From Mauremys mutica (lineage: Eukaryota > Chordata > Testudines > Geoemydidae): a stretch of 64,000 nt of DNA. Below are positions 31,166 through 43,780 of this stretch, in pieces (position 1 is the first letter of the stretch; the number at the start of each line of letters is the position of its first letter). The notes beneath the pieces were generated by a model. It was not told the DNA's origin. It was given only the letters and a program-made list of their open reading frames with translations, and made no database searches. Both the position numbers and the translations under genes were made by a program. The DNA is taken from positions 67,054,573 to 67,118,572 of the forward strand of contig NC_059080.1 in assembly GCF_020497125.1 (NCBI RefSeq), written 5' to 3'.

Positions 31166-34100
31166 AAGCTCTGCTCTCAGTCTAGCTTCCTATGGAACAA
31201 GACGTTTTCTCTTTACCAAGCCCCCTTGGCCCGCCAGCAACCATTTCTGATGTGAATGTCTCAGCTTTATTTAAGGTTCTTTACCTTTTTCTTCCCAATC
31301 TGGGCCCTCACTGATGTGCCACTAGTACCCTTGCCTCTGGGAGCTGATCCTCTGTGGGAGAAAGAGAGGGGCAAGCATCCTGCTCCTCATTCTTCCCAGA
31401 AGCAGGAACTTTTGAAGTAGATCAGAGGACAGCCAGGCAATATATTCTTCCACAGCTGAGCAGCCTTTCACCCATTCCAACCCTCCTCCCCCCAGCTAAG
31501 AGGAAAAGATCCTGTAGCCTCTCCATAGGTCCCTACTATAGAATACACAGCTTAATGTCATCCATGGAGTTTCCCCAAGGACTTTTGGAACAAGATTCTG
31601 AAACTCCAAAGCTCACAAGAGCTTTCCCTCTATTTCCATGAGTTTAGCTGTTCTTGAAGGCAAGGAACAATGTTAAAACCAACCCTGTCCCATCCACTTG
31701 AGCAATTGGAGTCCTAGAAACCAAGTGTTCTAACACTCCCAGAAAAACCTGCACCAGCCATGATCCATCCTGAAATCATACCCCTCATCCAATCAGTATG
31801 CCCATTTTAAACACTTTTACAGACTTCAAGCAGATACCAGGAAAATCTGTTAAGCTGAAAATTATATTAATGCTATGACCATTTTTGGAGGAAGAACTCA
31901 CATACAAGCAGAAGCTTAACATCTATCCATTGTTATTACTGAAACAGAGGCCATAGAACATATGTACTTTACAGTGAACCACATTTTCTATATTTGTCAA
32001 GTTTGCTTCCTTTGTCTTATCTTTTTCATATTCTAGAAACGACAGTCAGATGCGTAAATAATGGCTACCTCTCTGTCAGAGGGGGGAAATCTGCTAACTC
32101 CCATAAAAAGAATTAAATTAACCTGTTTGCAGATGCCCATTACTTAGTTTCTCAAAATAGAGCTTAAGGAGTGCCTAGGGCTCATGCTGGCCTTACAGGG
32201 ATGAATGTCACCCTATAATACTAGCCCATATGCTCCTGAACCAAAAGATATCATCAGGGCTTCCTCCTTTTCCAAATTCAGTCAGAGTGCAACCCAGAGC
32301 TCAGACAGCGAGAGCAGTTTTGCATCAGAGTGGATAGTTCTTTAGCTGATCCCAAAAGCACTACTAGTGGATCTATTGTTAACAATTATGAAATTATGTC
32401 CTCTGTGATATGTAAAGTCACTTACCAATAACTCTCGCACAAATATGGATAATCACTTCACACAATCCCTGACAATACCTGCCCATTTTCACTCCTGTCC
32501 TTTAATTTTAAAGTTCAAAAGAAACCATCACATTTTCCAGAGATTAAGAGTGTGATTCATAAGATGACTCTTTTTTTTTCTTTTTTAGAAGGGCTGCATT
32601 ATATTGGGTTCTTTCTTCCAAGGTTGAGTTTTATAATAGACTCTATTGCAACTGTGACGGAACTAAGACACATTGTATAGCCAATGCTTATTGAGCTGAT
32701 TTACTACCTAACAAAGCCATTTAGAATTTTCCAAAAAGGCTTTGGAAAGCTTTAGTATCAGAATCTCTCTCCAAGGTCTGCTTTGGTACCAATGTTTGAT
32801 TAAATTAAAACCTAATTAGAGTACAAAATGAATGATGCACATCTTTTCTGCAATGGACAGACTTATTTGCATTCCATAGAAGATCATTCAGATGGCAGTG
32901 TGCCATTCTATTAAATTTAATTCAGGAAGGTCCCAATGAAATTTGTCTCTTTCCCTTGCCCCACATAGACTCTATTTGTCTAGTGCATCAGGTGCCCGTG
33001 TTCTAAAGGATTAGACAGATTCCATTACCTGAGGGAGATAATGCACACAATGTAATGAGAAGTAGCCAGTCCAGTGAACCATTCATTTTCCCTGCTTTGT
33101 CCCCAAATCCACTGACATTGATTACAAGGCTTTTTGGCTCTGGGTCTTTGCTTCTGGATGTTAGGGGCATCATTCAGTGCCCAGAAATCCTTCATTACCC
33201 ATCTTTCCCCTCAGGTGTTCTTTACTTGTTTCCAGGTATTTTGTTCACAGGAAACTCACTAAAGCATGGCAGGTTTTGTAACAACCAGTAAATTTTAATT
33301 AATTATCCCTGTCCAAAGAAAGCTACCTCAAAGGTCTCATTGTAACCAAAGCAATTATTGAATTTTATCTGAAAACAGTGGGATGTCATTCTTCTATTGG
33401 AAGTGCATTTCAGACAGGCTGCCGCTGCCCTGTTTTCAGTCAATGACCCTTGTTGTCTCATGGTATTGATACAGAGAAAGAAAGATCACCTGTGATATAA
33501 ACAGCAGGATTGTTGCCTGCCATACATTTTTAATGGAGGCAATTCTAATTTAGAAGAGGAAGGAATTGACTTGGCAATTACAACCTGCCAGTATCAAACG
33601 AGCAGGGACTGGCAAGGCCTCCATGATTCTCTAACATATAAAGGAATCATATGCAGAAAAATAAGGACTGAGCGGTTATTTTAAGATAGTGTCAGAACTT
33701 GAAAATGAGTGAAAGTTCACACAGTTATGTTTTCCATTTTAAAAAGAAATTTATTTGCTTAATGTTTCTCCAAAACATACTTATAGTAGGATCACTTACC
33801 CAGTCTGGTGTCAGGTAATCTCTGCCTCGGTTTCCCCTCACAGGTAGACAGCCACCTCCTGAGCAGTAGAATGATCTGAGACCTCAGCAAGTTGCCCCCT
33901 TCTAGGGAAACCAAGGGTCCAAAACAAAACATGTCCCTGGTCTTTCCTAGTCCACAGAAACAGTCATTTGTCCTCCATGGTCTTCCTTCCTTCACAATTG
34001 CTGCAGAGTGAAACAGTTTCTCCTCTTTGTTATGGGGGGTCTCTTCCCACCACTTCATGACACCATGGAGTTAAACTTTTTCAGGCTCTGGCCCAGATAC

Positions 34101-34416
34101 CCTAAAATGTGGCAAGAGTCTGTCCTATACCCAAGACTGCTCCCTATTACTGCCTTCTCTATTTCTTTGAATTTTCGCCCATCTCCAAGAATCACCAAGC
34201 AGTCCTATACCCAAAGCACTGTGAGCCCCACCCTAGAGCTCGTCCCCTATCACTTGCCTCCAGGCTCCTTCACATGCGCTTTTTATCACAGCACTGCTGC
34301 CTTCCCGGCTCTCTTGATAAAAAAAACACCCATTCAAGCCATGTCTTAGCTGATCACCCAAAACTGGCCAATGAATTTGATTTATATAGCCCTGCTGCCA
34401 CATCACATGATCCTGG

Positions 34417-34430
34417 ACTACACCTCCCAT
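34417..34430 (+). promoter_or_regulatory. partial SBS-like motif
   Basis: ACTACACCTCCCAT matches the first half of the ZNF143/Staf-binding consensus (ACTACANNTCCCA...). It lies just left of the MITE at 34433. Confidence 0.35.
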
Positions 34431-34432
34431 CT

Positions 34433-34555
34433 AGGGTGACCAGACAGTAAGCGTGAAAAATCAGGACAGGGGATGGGAGGGTAATACGCACCTATATAAG
34501 ATGAAGCCCCAAATATTGGGACTGTCCCTATACAACTGGGACATCTGGTCACCCT
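34433..34555. mobile_element. 123-bp MITE with GGGTGACCAGA ends
   Basis: AGGGTGACCAGACAG at the left mirrors CATCTGGTCACCCT at the right. Inside, AATCAGGACAGGGG and GGGACTGTCCCTATA match a short fold-back family I recall as very common in turtles. No target duplication is certain. Confidence 0.75.
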
Positions 34556-34584
34556 GCATCTACACCCTACATCTGTCCCTCCAG

Positions 34585-34603
34585 ACTACATCTCCCAGAA
34601 TGC
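34585..34603 (+). promoter_or_regulatory. SBS motif (candidate ZNF143/THAP11 site)
   Basis: ACTACATCTCCCAGAATGC fits the long ZNF143 (Staf) binding consensus very well. No gene start is recognised nearby, so it may be a distal site, a repeat-borne copy or chance. Confidence 0.45.
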
Positions 34604-35552
34604 CTCTCTTACATGCTGACTCAAGCTCTGGCAGTGATTAATTTGTAATGAAAGTGGGGCAAGGGCTTAAGTAATTAGGTGCCAGGGCTCAAGCAGTTTT
34701 TTACATTCATAACTGATGCAGCAAGCTCAGAGGTGCCAAGGCTATGAACTGCCAAGCCTAGCAGTGTCGGGGCTCAGCCTTGGCACAAATTACGCACTAA
34801 GCCCCAGCCATGCTTGACTTACAGCCTCCTTTAAAGGTCCCCCTTGTACTAATATACCTTATACTACATCTAACCATGATGATGTGGTGTGACACCACAC
34901 CATTTTGTATTGCATGTCTTATATGATAGCTAGATAGGATAGATACACTGAGATCTATCATCCGAACTACATATCTGAACAGGGAAGCAATATATGGGTG
35001 TGTGTGTGTCCTGATTCTTCTTTTCCAATGGTGTAAATCAGGATAAAGTCCATTGACATCAAAGAAGTTACATTGGTGTAATGCACCAATTGCAATGCAC
35101 ATATCTGAATGTTTTCCCATTCCAGCATTTCCACAGCTTGTGTGTCACTAGTAGAAAGCTGCCCAATATTGTGGCAGGATATTCTAAATAAGTATTGAAA
35201 GATCAGTCAGATCCTCAGCTCGTGTAAGTGGCCTGGATCCAGAGATATGTTGAATTTCACCAGCTCAGGCTGTGACAGGAAAGAGGCAGCTGTGGTTTTG
35301 TAAAAGAAAAACCAGGGGTGGTTCAGCCCTCGGTTCCACTTGGTCCTTCCAAACCCAAAAAGTGCAGGTTTGGAGGTGGTGAGGGCTGGATAAAGGTTTC
35401 TGGCTTTAGAACAGCTATAATTAAACCAGGTTTATTGCTTCACAACCTTACTAAAACTAACCAGAACTCTATAGGGCTTAGATATTTATCTTGTGTTGGT
35501 ACTAATATGGCCCCCGTTACCATAGTATCTGATCACCTCTTTAGTGTATTTA
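34604..35552. other. unassigned intergenic DNA
   Basis: No gene supported. A palindromic repeat with GGTGTAAATCAGGA and TTACATTGGTGTAATG lies at 35026-35082. Confidence 0.5.
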
Positions 35553-35730
35553 GCCTCACAGCATCCCTGTGAGATAGGGAAGTATATTACCCCCATTTTA
35601 CAGATTAGAAGTGAAGCAAAGAGAGGCTATCTGACTTGCCCAATGTCACACAAGAAGTCTGTGATGCAGCAAGAAGTGGCATCTGGGTCTCCTAAGTTAG
35701 CACACTAACCACTAGGCTATCCTTCTGCAC
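35553..35730 (+). mobile_element. MIR-like (CORE-type) SINE relic
   Basis: CATTTTACAGATTAGAAG, CAAAGAGAGGCTATCTGACT, TGCCCAATGTCACACAAG and CACACTAACCACTAGGCTA follow the amniote MIR core and 3' part. The 5' tRNA-like head is not evident. Old copy. Confidence 0.7.
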
Positions 35731-38194
35731 TAGTAACACCAGCTTTCTGGTGGCTTTACACCACCAGAGCTGCTTCTGGGCTTACATAAAAAGTATTCTT
35801 GCATTTAGCCCTACTACCCTACCCCACATAGCTGTCAATTTTTTCCTGCTCCATGGGTGACATTTATGCAAACTATTTAATAGGATAATTTGCAAATAAT
35901 TGGCATGTATCCATAAAATTAAGCTACAGTCAAAACAAATTGCTCAAAGCATAGTAATGGCAGGGGTGAGCTGAACAAAGCTTGTCAGCAGCGGCTGGAG
36001 TAGGTGCGTATGGCTGTCAGGTGGAAATCTGAGTGGGAAGTGCAGGGTAGTTGGGTGGGTGGCTACTGCAGTTGTTGGTACTGCTTGAGGTTAGGTTGCT
36101 TCTGTGGTGTGCTGGTGGGAGGGTGCACTGAGTGCAGCAGCTGCTTGGGAGCAGTAGGCTGCGGGAAGCAGGAGGTCCTGGGAGACAGGGAGCTTCAGTG
36201 GGGGTTCAAGGTCTTGCTGCTGGGAAAGCCTGGTGCAGTTATTGGGCTCCTCATCTTGTGCTGCTGATTGTTGCTGGCTCTGATCTAGCAGGGAGAGGAT
36301 GCATCAGGTGTCTTGCACATCATGCATCAGTGTGTCATGCAGTAATATCTGCAGCCTACCTGCAGTTCATTTGGATGTGTGACTCCTCAGCTGAGGTGCA
36401 GGAATGTGTGACAGGACTAGCACACAAGATGCATGGCCCTTAGCATTCCTTCTCCCCTTATATCACCTCCTAAGGGGCTCTGGAGCCCACCTTGGGACAA
36501 ATAGGCCATGGGTTCCCTTTGCACCTTCCCTTCTTCCCTGCAAGAGCAACCGTGGGGCTGTTGCTGGAAGCAGATAGAATGAACACTGATGTGGGGCCTG
36601 CAGTTGGCTGCCCAGCCACGTCACTCAGGCTCTTTGTCTGGTCCACGCGGCCCCTTCATCTGTCAGACACTAGGCAGGCCTTTGGGACCCATCTTCCCTG
36701 AGACTCCAGAACAGCAGGGGTTCCATGTAAGTGAGAACTCTGATGTTAATGGAGTTACACTGCCCTACAAACCTCTGAAACAAGCCCTAAGGAATTATTC
36801 CTGATTTACACTGGTGCAAGTGGTAGGAGCATCAACCCTGAATTCCTAAACCACCTCACAGTTCTACAGCAACTGAAAAACAATAGGCTGGTGCGGTATT
36901 AATATACATACATCCTTGAGAAACTGACAAATAATTTTCCTCTGGCATGGTTAATATAGAGGGAATACATGCATTTTTGAACAGTTTTAATCATGGATAT
37001 ATGAAGTGAAGGAATTATATTAATCTCATTAAAAATAATTTGACAGGAAACAGAGGATTTGCTTCCACAAAACTGAGCTACAAGTGAAAAAGTAAATTGA
37101 GCTGTCTTTCCTTTCACCGTTCAATACAATCCCTGGTATACCAGAGAGGCATTTACAATACTGTAAATACTAGTCTGCTCAGTGTTTGGTAGCGGCAGAG
37201 GGAATGGAGAGGAGGTTATCCTTCAGTCATCACTCAGACATATCCCCCACTGCAATCAATGGGATTTTTGCATGATTAAGGACTATAGGGTCTTCCTTTT
37301 AAATTTAGGTGTCCATTGAATTTAAAATTAACAAGATAATTAAATGAACAAGTACATTCTAAAGGTGGCATTCAGGCACCAAGGACAGATGCAGGTGAAG
37401 TGTGCAGGGATTTGAGGTGGAAAGGAGGGAGAATGAACACACACAAAATAGGACCAGGGTTTCAATGCAGCTACTGTGCCCACCCAACCCTCTGCATTAT
37501 TTGCATAGAATGTTAAAACCATGTAATCTCCATGGTGGAAAAATGTTGTCAGCATAATCCCCGCAGATAACAAATATGGACTTTTGGTGGTGTAATGAAC
37601 ATAAGGGACCATGTAAAACCTGCAAAGGATATCACCGCTATTACAGTGGATAGTTATTTATTAAAACACTATCTACTCAGGATGATCAACTGGTATTTAC
37701 TTCACATCGAGAAACTCTCATATTAAAGGTAAAGAATTCTCTTTAATGGGCTATTTATTGTGTCTAAGAGTCCCTCTGACATTATTTGGAGTTCTGTTAA
37801 TATTCAGTATATCAGAGATAACTATCTTGTTCAATCTAAATTAACTGAGCATTTGGAAACTTTAATTAATAGCATTATTATGAATTGGTTGTTACCTGAA
37901 TCACATTTCTGTAGGGGTTTTTTATTAATTAATTATTATTATTATTAAGTGGTGGTTTGCAGCTGGCTTTTTTTATAATGGATTTTTAGTATCTCCTGCA
38001 CTTTGCAAATCAAGAACAGTTTTGAAAATGTTCAGGATGAAGTAAGGGGACAAATTCTGCTCTTATAACAATGAAAAAATATGGAGTAACTTAAATTAGG
38101 TCACCTTTGATTTATACCAGTGTAGAGGATGGCAGAATTTGACCCAGAGTTTGCCTCTCTCCTCTTAAATGCAAGGTTATAAACAGACCTTTCT
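35731..38194. other. unassigned intergenic DNA
   Basis: No gene is supported. A GC-richer G/T-biased stretch lies at 35990-36440 without a recognisable domain. Palindromic repeat scraps are at 36733-36826 and 38076-38153. A (TTA)n-rich string at 37921-37955 recurs exactly at 39792-39826. Confidence 0.45.
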
Positions 38195-38468
38195 AGGTAT
38201 ATCTGTACTTCAAACAAGAAGTGTAAGTTCCAGCTCCAGGAGACATACCCACACTAGTTCTGACTGAGCTAAAGCACTAAAAATTGAAGCGTAGGTGTAG
38301 TGGCACAAACAGCATGCGCAGCTGGGAAGGGATTGTACTTGGGGTGGCTACTGCTTGTACCACCATGGTTAAATTTCTAGGTTTAGCATGCTAGCTCAGC
38401 CAGAACTAGCACAGCTGTATCTTCTCAAGCTGGAAGTTACATTCCAGAGGAAAATGTAGATGTATCCT
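38195..38468. mobile_element. fold-back MITE, about 274 bp
   Basis: The left arm (AGGTATATCTGTAC ... GTTCCAGCTCCAGGAG ... CTAGTTCTGACTGAGCTA) mirrors the right arm (TAGCTCAGCCAGAACTAG ... AAGCTGGAAGTTAC ... TAGATGTATCCT). It matches a turtle fold-back MITE I recall. It is diverged and non-coding. Confidence 0.7.
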
Positions 38469-39631
38469 TGTCCTGTAAGGAAGGAGAGTACATCCATACA
38501 AACTGAACTGCACTTTTTACTGGACACAGTTGCAGTGACGTGTGGTAAAGTTGCCAGAAATCCAACAGGAAATCTCAGGACTTAAGTCAATTGGCAGTAC
38601 AACTGCTCAGCCACCATTGGCCCTCTTTCACTGGGTTGGCTTCTAACCTCGCTTATACCAGTTTGACACCAATGTACTGCTACTGATATCAGTGGAGTTA
38701 TTCCTGATTTGCACAGGTTTAAGTGAAATTTAAATCAGTCCTGATGACCACTGGAAAAACATGGGGGGGGAGGGGCCTTATTGTTGGGGAGGCTCCAATC
38801 ATCCAAAGCAACTGAAAACCTGATGGAGCTGGAACCTTTGGCATAGGGAAATCTTTCTAGAGGGTGAAGGGTATGACCAGGGCATCCCCTTACGGCCACA
38901 GGCAGCCAGACATAAAGCTGCTCTAATTTAAATTGGGGTTTGGAGCAGTGGAAACACAAAGGGTGGAGTAAAGCCACCTTGTCCCCAGCCCTATCCTACC
39001 CAGAGCACAGCTTAGCTGGACCAAAGAATCTGGGCTTAAGTCTTTTTCCCCCACCCAATTTGGGGAAAAAACAATTGGATGGCATAACACCTGCGGTGTG
39101 TAAACCCTGTGTCTCATTAGTGATGCACTTGCTGGCAGGTCTGGAAAGTTGCTGGTTCTATATATGAGCCTTGCTGTTTTGTTTCCTTGTATTTTCCAAA
39201 ACACTATCAGTGGTGTCTTTAAAGGTCATGAATAAGTGCCCTTACATTCAGACTTCGTATTTACTCTGAGACTCATATGGGTTTCTAAAGAAATTACAAT
39301 AATAAATAAATATTAAAATCACTGTACAAGAGATAGCAATAAAGAGCAAAGAAAGGAAGAAGCCAGAACTGACAAATAAAAATAATAGTGGGAAAAAAAT
39401 GCAAATGGCTAAATATTGATCTCACTGGAGTTTCTCTAGATTTACACTGGTATAACAGCAGCGAAATTTGACCCACAATGTATCATGCCTTTTTGGATGT
39501 TTCTACAAAATCTGATCGATGCTTTCCGATTTCAACACCAAAGATTCTGGTATTGGGTTTTGTTTTCTTTTCTGCTGCTTTTTTCTTTCTTTCATATTTA
39601 CTGTTTGTAGGGTGGACTTCATTGAAGGTAT
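38469..39631. other. unassigned intergenic DNA
   Basis: No gene supported. Palindromic repeat scraps occur at about 38661-38715 and 39420-39478. Confidence 0.5.
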
Positions 39632-39820
39632 TTTCTATCACCGCCCAGTGTGAAACCACTCGCCCACCCTACCACTGATAAAAAATGAAAACAAGTCATT
39701 CATTAATTAATTATTATTAATTAATTTCTATCACCGCCCAGTGTGAAACCACTCGCCCACCCTACCACTGATAAAAAATGAAAACAAGTCATTTATTAAT
39801 TAATTATTATTATTATTAAG
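39632..39820 (+). repeat. 93-bp tandem duplication
   Basis: The unit starting TTTCTATCACCGCCCAGTG begins at 39632 and again at 39725. The two copies are almost identical through AAAACAAGTCATT and differ in the length of a TTAATTA/TTATTA run. Confidence 0.9.
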
Positions 39821-39826
39821 TGGTGG

Positions 39827-40604
39827 ACTATTATTATTCAATAGTCAGGACTATTGAACATTATGGCCCAGATCCTCAGTTGGTATGACCTAGACTATCC
39901 TCATTTGCTTCAGTAAAGTTATGCTGATTTTCAGCAGCCGAGAACCCACCCTTATGAATTTTCAGACCATCAAACACTTATTTAGCACAGGTGTGTCTGT
40001 GGTGTTTATGCACAGGGAAGCTGCATGTTCAAAAACCTTTATACCTACAGTTGCCCCTGCGTGTTCGTCTACTGTTAGAATATTGGGCTGTAATATAAAA
40101 CAGACAAGTAACTGAAATACCTGCTGACTTATGATAAACGTAGGCTTTCTTCCCTTCCTTTTAACTGGTTGTGCTTCTTTGTCTAAGTGAAGTTATTTCT
40201 ACATTTTATAAACACAAAAAACACATTTGGGGAAAACAGACAGGCTTAGAATGTAAAGTGTCCCATGCTAAAACCCCAGAACTGGGGAGGTTCTTCATAT
40301 TTACCAGGACTGAATTAGTCATCATATTACAGATGGGGAAAGTGAGGAATGGAAAAGCTGTTAGTGACTTAGCTTGAGAGAGGTACACATCGCTCTCCTG
40401 CCTTCCATTTCTGTACTTGGAGTACCAAAACTTTAAACAATTGTATTTTCTTATAAATCAAGTTATATCCAAGTAAAAACAAACAGGAATCCTGATCCAA
40501 GTTGCAGAACCAGGTGTCTGCCTCTCAGACCTGATTACCCTCATGATGTATCTATTACTTATTAGTTACAGATAATATCAGTCATGAGTTTGGCCCTGAG
40601 TCTA
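39827..40604. other. unassigned intergenic DNA
   Basis: No gene supported; a palindromic repeat scrap (GGCCCAGATCCTCAGTTGG) is at 39864. Confidence 0.5.
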
Positions 40605-40617
40605 CCATTAAAAATTG

Positions 40618-40702
40618 CATCCGACGAAGCGGGTATTAACCCACGAAAGCTCATGCTCCAAAACGTCTGTTAGTCTATAAGGTGCCACAAGACTCTTTGC
40701 TG
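40618..40702 (+). mobile_element. Penelope-derived insertion with perfect 13-bp target duplication
   Basis: CCATTAAAAATTG flanks it exactly at 40605-40617 and 40703-40715. The 85-bp insert starts CATCCGACGAAGCGGG, a hammerhead-like core, and ends GGTGCCACAAGACTCTTTG. The family 3' end (GATACAGACTAACACGG) is absent, so the copy stops short of it. Target-duplication length fits retroposition, not a cut-and-paste transposon. Confidence 0.75.
40621..40650 (+). ncRNA. hammerhead ribozyme-like core
   Basis: CCGACGA (40621-40627) stands where CUGANGA is expected. Stem II is formed by GCGGGT/ACCCAC with one C-A mismatch. GAAA follows at 40645-40648. Penelope-like retroelements are known to carry hammerhead ribozymes. 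The U4-to-C change and stem mismatch predict an inactive copy. Confidence 0.6.
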
Positions 40703-40715
40703 CCATTAAAAATTG

Positions 40716-43700
40716 TTCTTCTTTTGGTAGAGGAGGCAAAAGGGAACTGAACTCTCCAGCTCAGTGTAATACAATGCACATACTACAGCAAGGTAAATGC
40801 ATTTAAGCCATCCTTATGGTACAATCTTTAGTTGCACTCAGAGTGCAAAAACAGAGCAATGATTTGCAAAAATTATAGCAAATATTTGACACCAACAATA
40901 ACTCTGCCTATGTGTCTGTGCAGGATGGGGTGAAAGGCTCTTGTATATTTTTAATGGTGCAGAAATAATCCACAGAGCCTTACGCAGGGGCCTGCAAAGT
41001 TTTCATAGCTTAGCAGCTACCAAGCTCAAGTTCTGCAAAGTGACACCTGATGATGCATTTTTTTAAAACAACAACCTTCCATCAATAAATGTCAAAGCAC
41101 TTACTGTGTATGTAAATCATACAGGTTAGTCAGCTTTTCCAAGGGAGAAACAGAATACTGCAGAACCTAAGGAGACAAGGGGGAGGGCATGCAACTTAAA
41201 GCCCAAAATATAGTATGTAGTGCACAATACGCCCTTTTATTAGACACTGAAAGCAAATGTAGTCACAGGGTGCAATATAAACGTGCTTCTAACACAAGCA
41301 CTTTCTTTTTAATGAAAAACAATAACAACAACAATAAAAAAACTTTCCCCTAATAAAATTACTAGTAAAAATGATTGTTAATGGCAAGTTTTATAACAAA
41401 TTCTCTTGCCCTCCTGCTGTCTTCTGCACCTGCTGACTGTCTGGCACTGCTCTCATTTTAAACAGCTGGTCAGGCCAGGAGGAGTCTTCACTTTGCAATA
41501 CTTTTTAACCATGAGAGTTTATGAAGGTTGATTCCCCTGAAGAATGCTCAGTAAGAACTCCCTCCCAAAGCGTAAATAAGGTAACCCGATTCTTCTCTCG
41601 CACCAGCTTTACTCTGGTGTCATTCCACTGGCCCAGCCTCTCGGTACATCAGGGCTGCTTTGCACAAATCAGCCCTGGATCCAGTGGATTCAGCCACTAG
41701 AGGATTCCACTTGCACAACAGAAACTTTGGTTTGCATAAAGTAACCCTTGTGCTTCCTGCATTATCCCCACTTTCCAGCCCCCAACATAGTGGGTTTGGT
41801 TGAAGAAAGAGAGACACAACCAGGGCTCTTGATCCCTGGATGTCAGAATAGCTGATTTATACCATAGTCCAAAACAGCACGCACAGCCCCAGGATCAGCG
41901 GGTGCAAAGATGATTTTGGATTTGTGGATTTGTGCCGAGACACCTCGTGAACTGGAGAATGGATGGGGGTAATTTATTTGAGAATAGCTACTCTATTTAT
42001 GCCAGTGTCAGAGCACAATCAGACTAGCACATGAGTGCAAAAATGAATCAGGCAGTGCAAGAGGTTATGTGACAAATGCAGCCCTGGTGGAAGTGTGTGC
42101 CACTCCCATTGTAATTCCCTACACGTGCTGTATGCTGGAATATAGTATTTCTTAATTCATTGGAGAAATTGAGTCTCTTTTGTGTAAGGCTACCTTGTGT
42201 TTCAGCCAAGGTTAATGAGACACTGGGCTGCCTGCCACCTAAGAATCAGAAACATAAATTACAGCTGCAAATTGACAGCTTTAGCACAATCAACTTTTCC
42301 AAACTCCTTTGGACTTTAGTTTTCATTAGTCCATTTTTGTCTGGTTCCTCCTACATGCCTGCCTCTCTCTGGACGATCCCACCTGCTTACAATGATATAC
42401 AATAAATTAAGTGAAAACAAAGGACAAAAACATGAAAAGGATATGAAAACTAGGGTTGAACAAGCAGCTTATTATTGGTGTCTCATCTCTTCTTTCAAGT
42501 ATCTGCCACAAGCATCTCTTTGTTTTTTCCATTACATAAATAAGGCCTGAGCCCAAACTCAATAGGAGTCTTTCCGTTGACTTCAATAGGTTTTGGATCA
42601 GGTTCAGAGTGAAGAAAGGACTTCACCATTATAGATTCACTTTTTTTTTAGTCTTCAGTCGGGATTCTGTTTGAAAATCAGTTAGACCCAACTAACGCTC
42701 ATCCTACAGCTGGTCTCATGGTGATAGACCAACTATGCTATTCAGTTCTAATTTCCTAGGGTTAATTCTTCATCTTCTAGAGCTCTTAAACTGTGTAATC
42801 TGTGTTCTTGATCAAGATGGATGTCTAACTAGGAGATATATAACCTGTGGGTAGAAGAGAGGCCAACAGAATAGGAAGTGTACATACAAATTTCAAATTG
42901 CTAGCTATTCTCCTGGCTAGAACTGTCCCCTCTTAATTCAATTTTCAAAGTGGATCACTAGATTCACCTCATCTCAAGACTCTTACTGACATGAGTGGGA
43001 ATCAAGCAGCTAAAACCAATAATTTACAGCTAAGGTAAGTGACACCCTGGTGAATTATTGGCAGATCTGTTGAGCACTTTGATCCAGATTCTGCAATTTA
43101 GAGTGGCTTCAAAATGAGCAGAAAAATACCATGGAGCTTCCAGGGTCTGGAATTCAGTAAGGGTCTATTCAGAGCCCAAACTGACTCCTCTCCTGGGTTT
43201 CAATGGAGTTAGGTGGTACTGCTTTAGCATCGAACCCTTACTTCTTATGGCCTTCCTCGTCGTCTATGGGTCCTGGGCCTATTTCATGATTATGCCCGGC
43301 CAATCTGCTGCTTGAGAGTCAAAGTAGGTTACTTTTATTTATGTGGAATAGCACAAGGGAATCAATGGGTCTCTTTGTGGAGCAAGGTGCTGTTCACTGT
43401 AAGAGTATTTGAATCTAACCGTAGCCGAATAAAGAGGAAAAGGTAGAAACCCCACCACTGAGTTAATCATTTAGCTGGAAGTTAACCATTTTTTCCCCAA
43501 TTTTCAGGGGAAGTATTTATTACAAAGAGAGGATCAAGCCAGAAAATTCGTATCTGGATCCATATTTTCAATGCTCCAAAGTTAGAAAGTATTTGCTTCT
43601 AGGATTTTGGTTTAGCCTATTATAAAGCCAGGGCTTATTTGCAAACTGCATACCCAGGTTCAGATTTTAAATAACTCCACAAGTCTGGATCTGGGATTTT

Positions 43701-43780
43701 ATTTGGGGCCCATCATTAAATTTGTGTGACAGCACAAAAGCCTTATTTGATTCAGATCTCATTTGTAAGCATTTGTAATT
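40716..43780. other. unassigned intergenic DNA
   Basis: No gene supported. A-rich runs occur near 41310-41340, and a palindromic repeat is at 42545-42608. Confidence 0.5.
42545..42608. repeat. small palindromic repeat
   Basis: GCCTGAGCCCAAACTCAATA mirrors CAATAGGTTTTGGATCAGG around a TCTTTCCGTTGACT core. Same family as 30781-30848. Confidence 0.55.

Larger units (their letters stand above)
27996..34432. other. unassigned AT-rich intergenic DNA
   Basis: No gene is supported over 6.4 kb. It holds small palindromic repeats (28181-28285, about 28480-28600, 30781-30848) and an AT-rich repeat scrap (31020-31165). A GC-richer block lies at 33802-34430 and contains 'gcctcggtttcccctcacag', which may be an old LTR but has no boundaries I can prove. 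A short GT-rich run is at about 30425. Confidence 0.45.

Noticed and set aside
33802..34430. Old LTR suggested by a GC-rich block with a 'cctcggtttcccc' motif
   Set aside because: No paired TG/CA ends or target duplication could be located.
40310..40390. Second MIR-like SINE (TTACAGATGGGGAAAGTGAGG)
   Set aside because: Only about 20 bases match well; the rest does not follow the core, so it is too weak to call.
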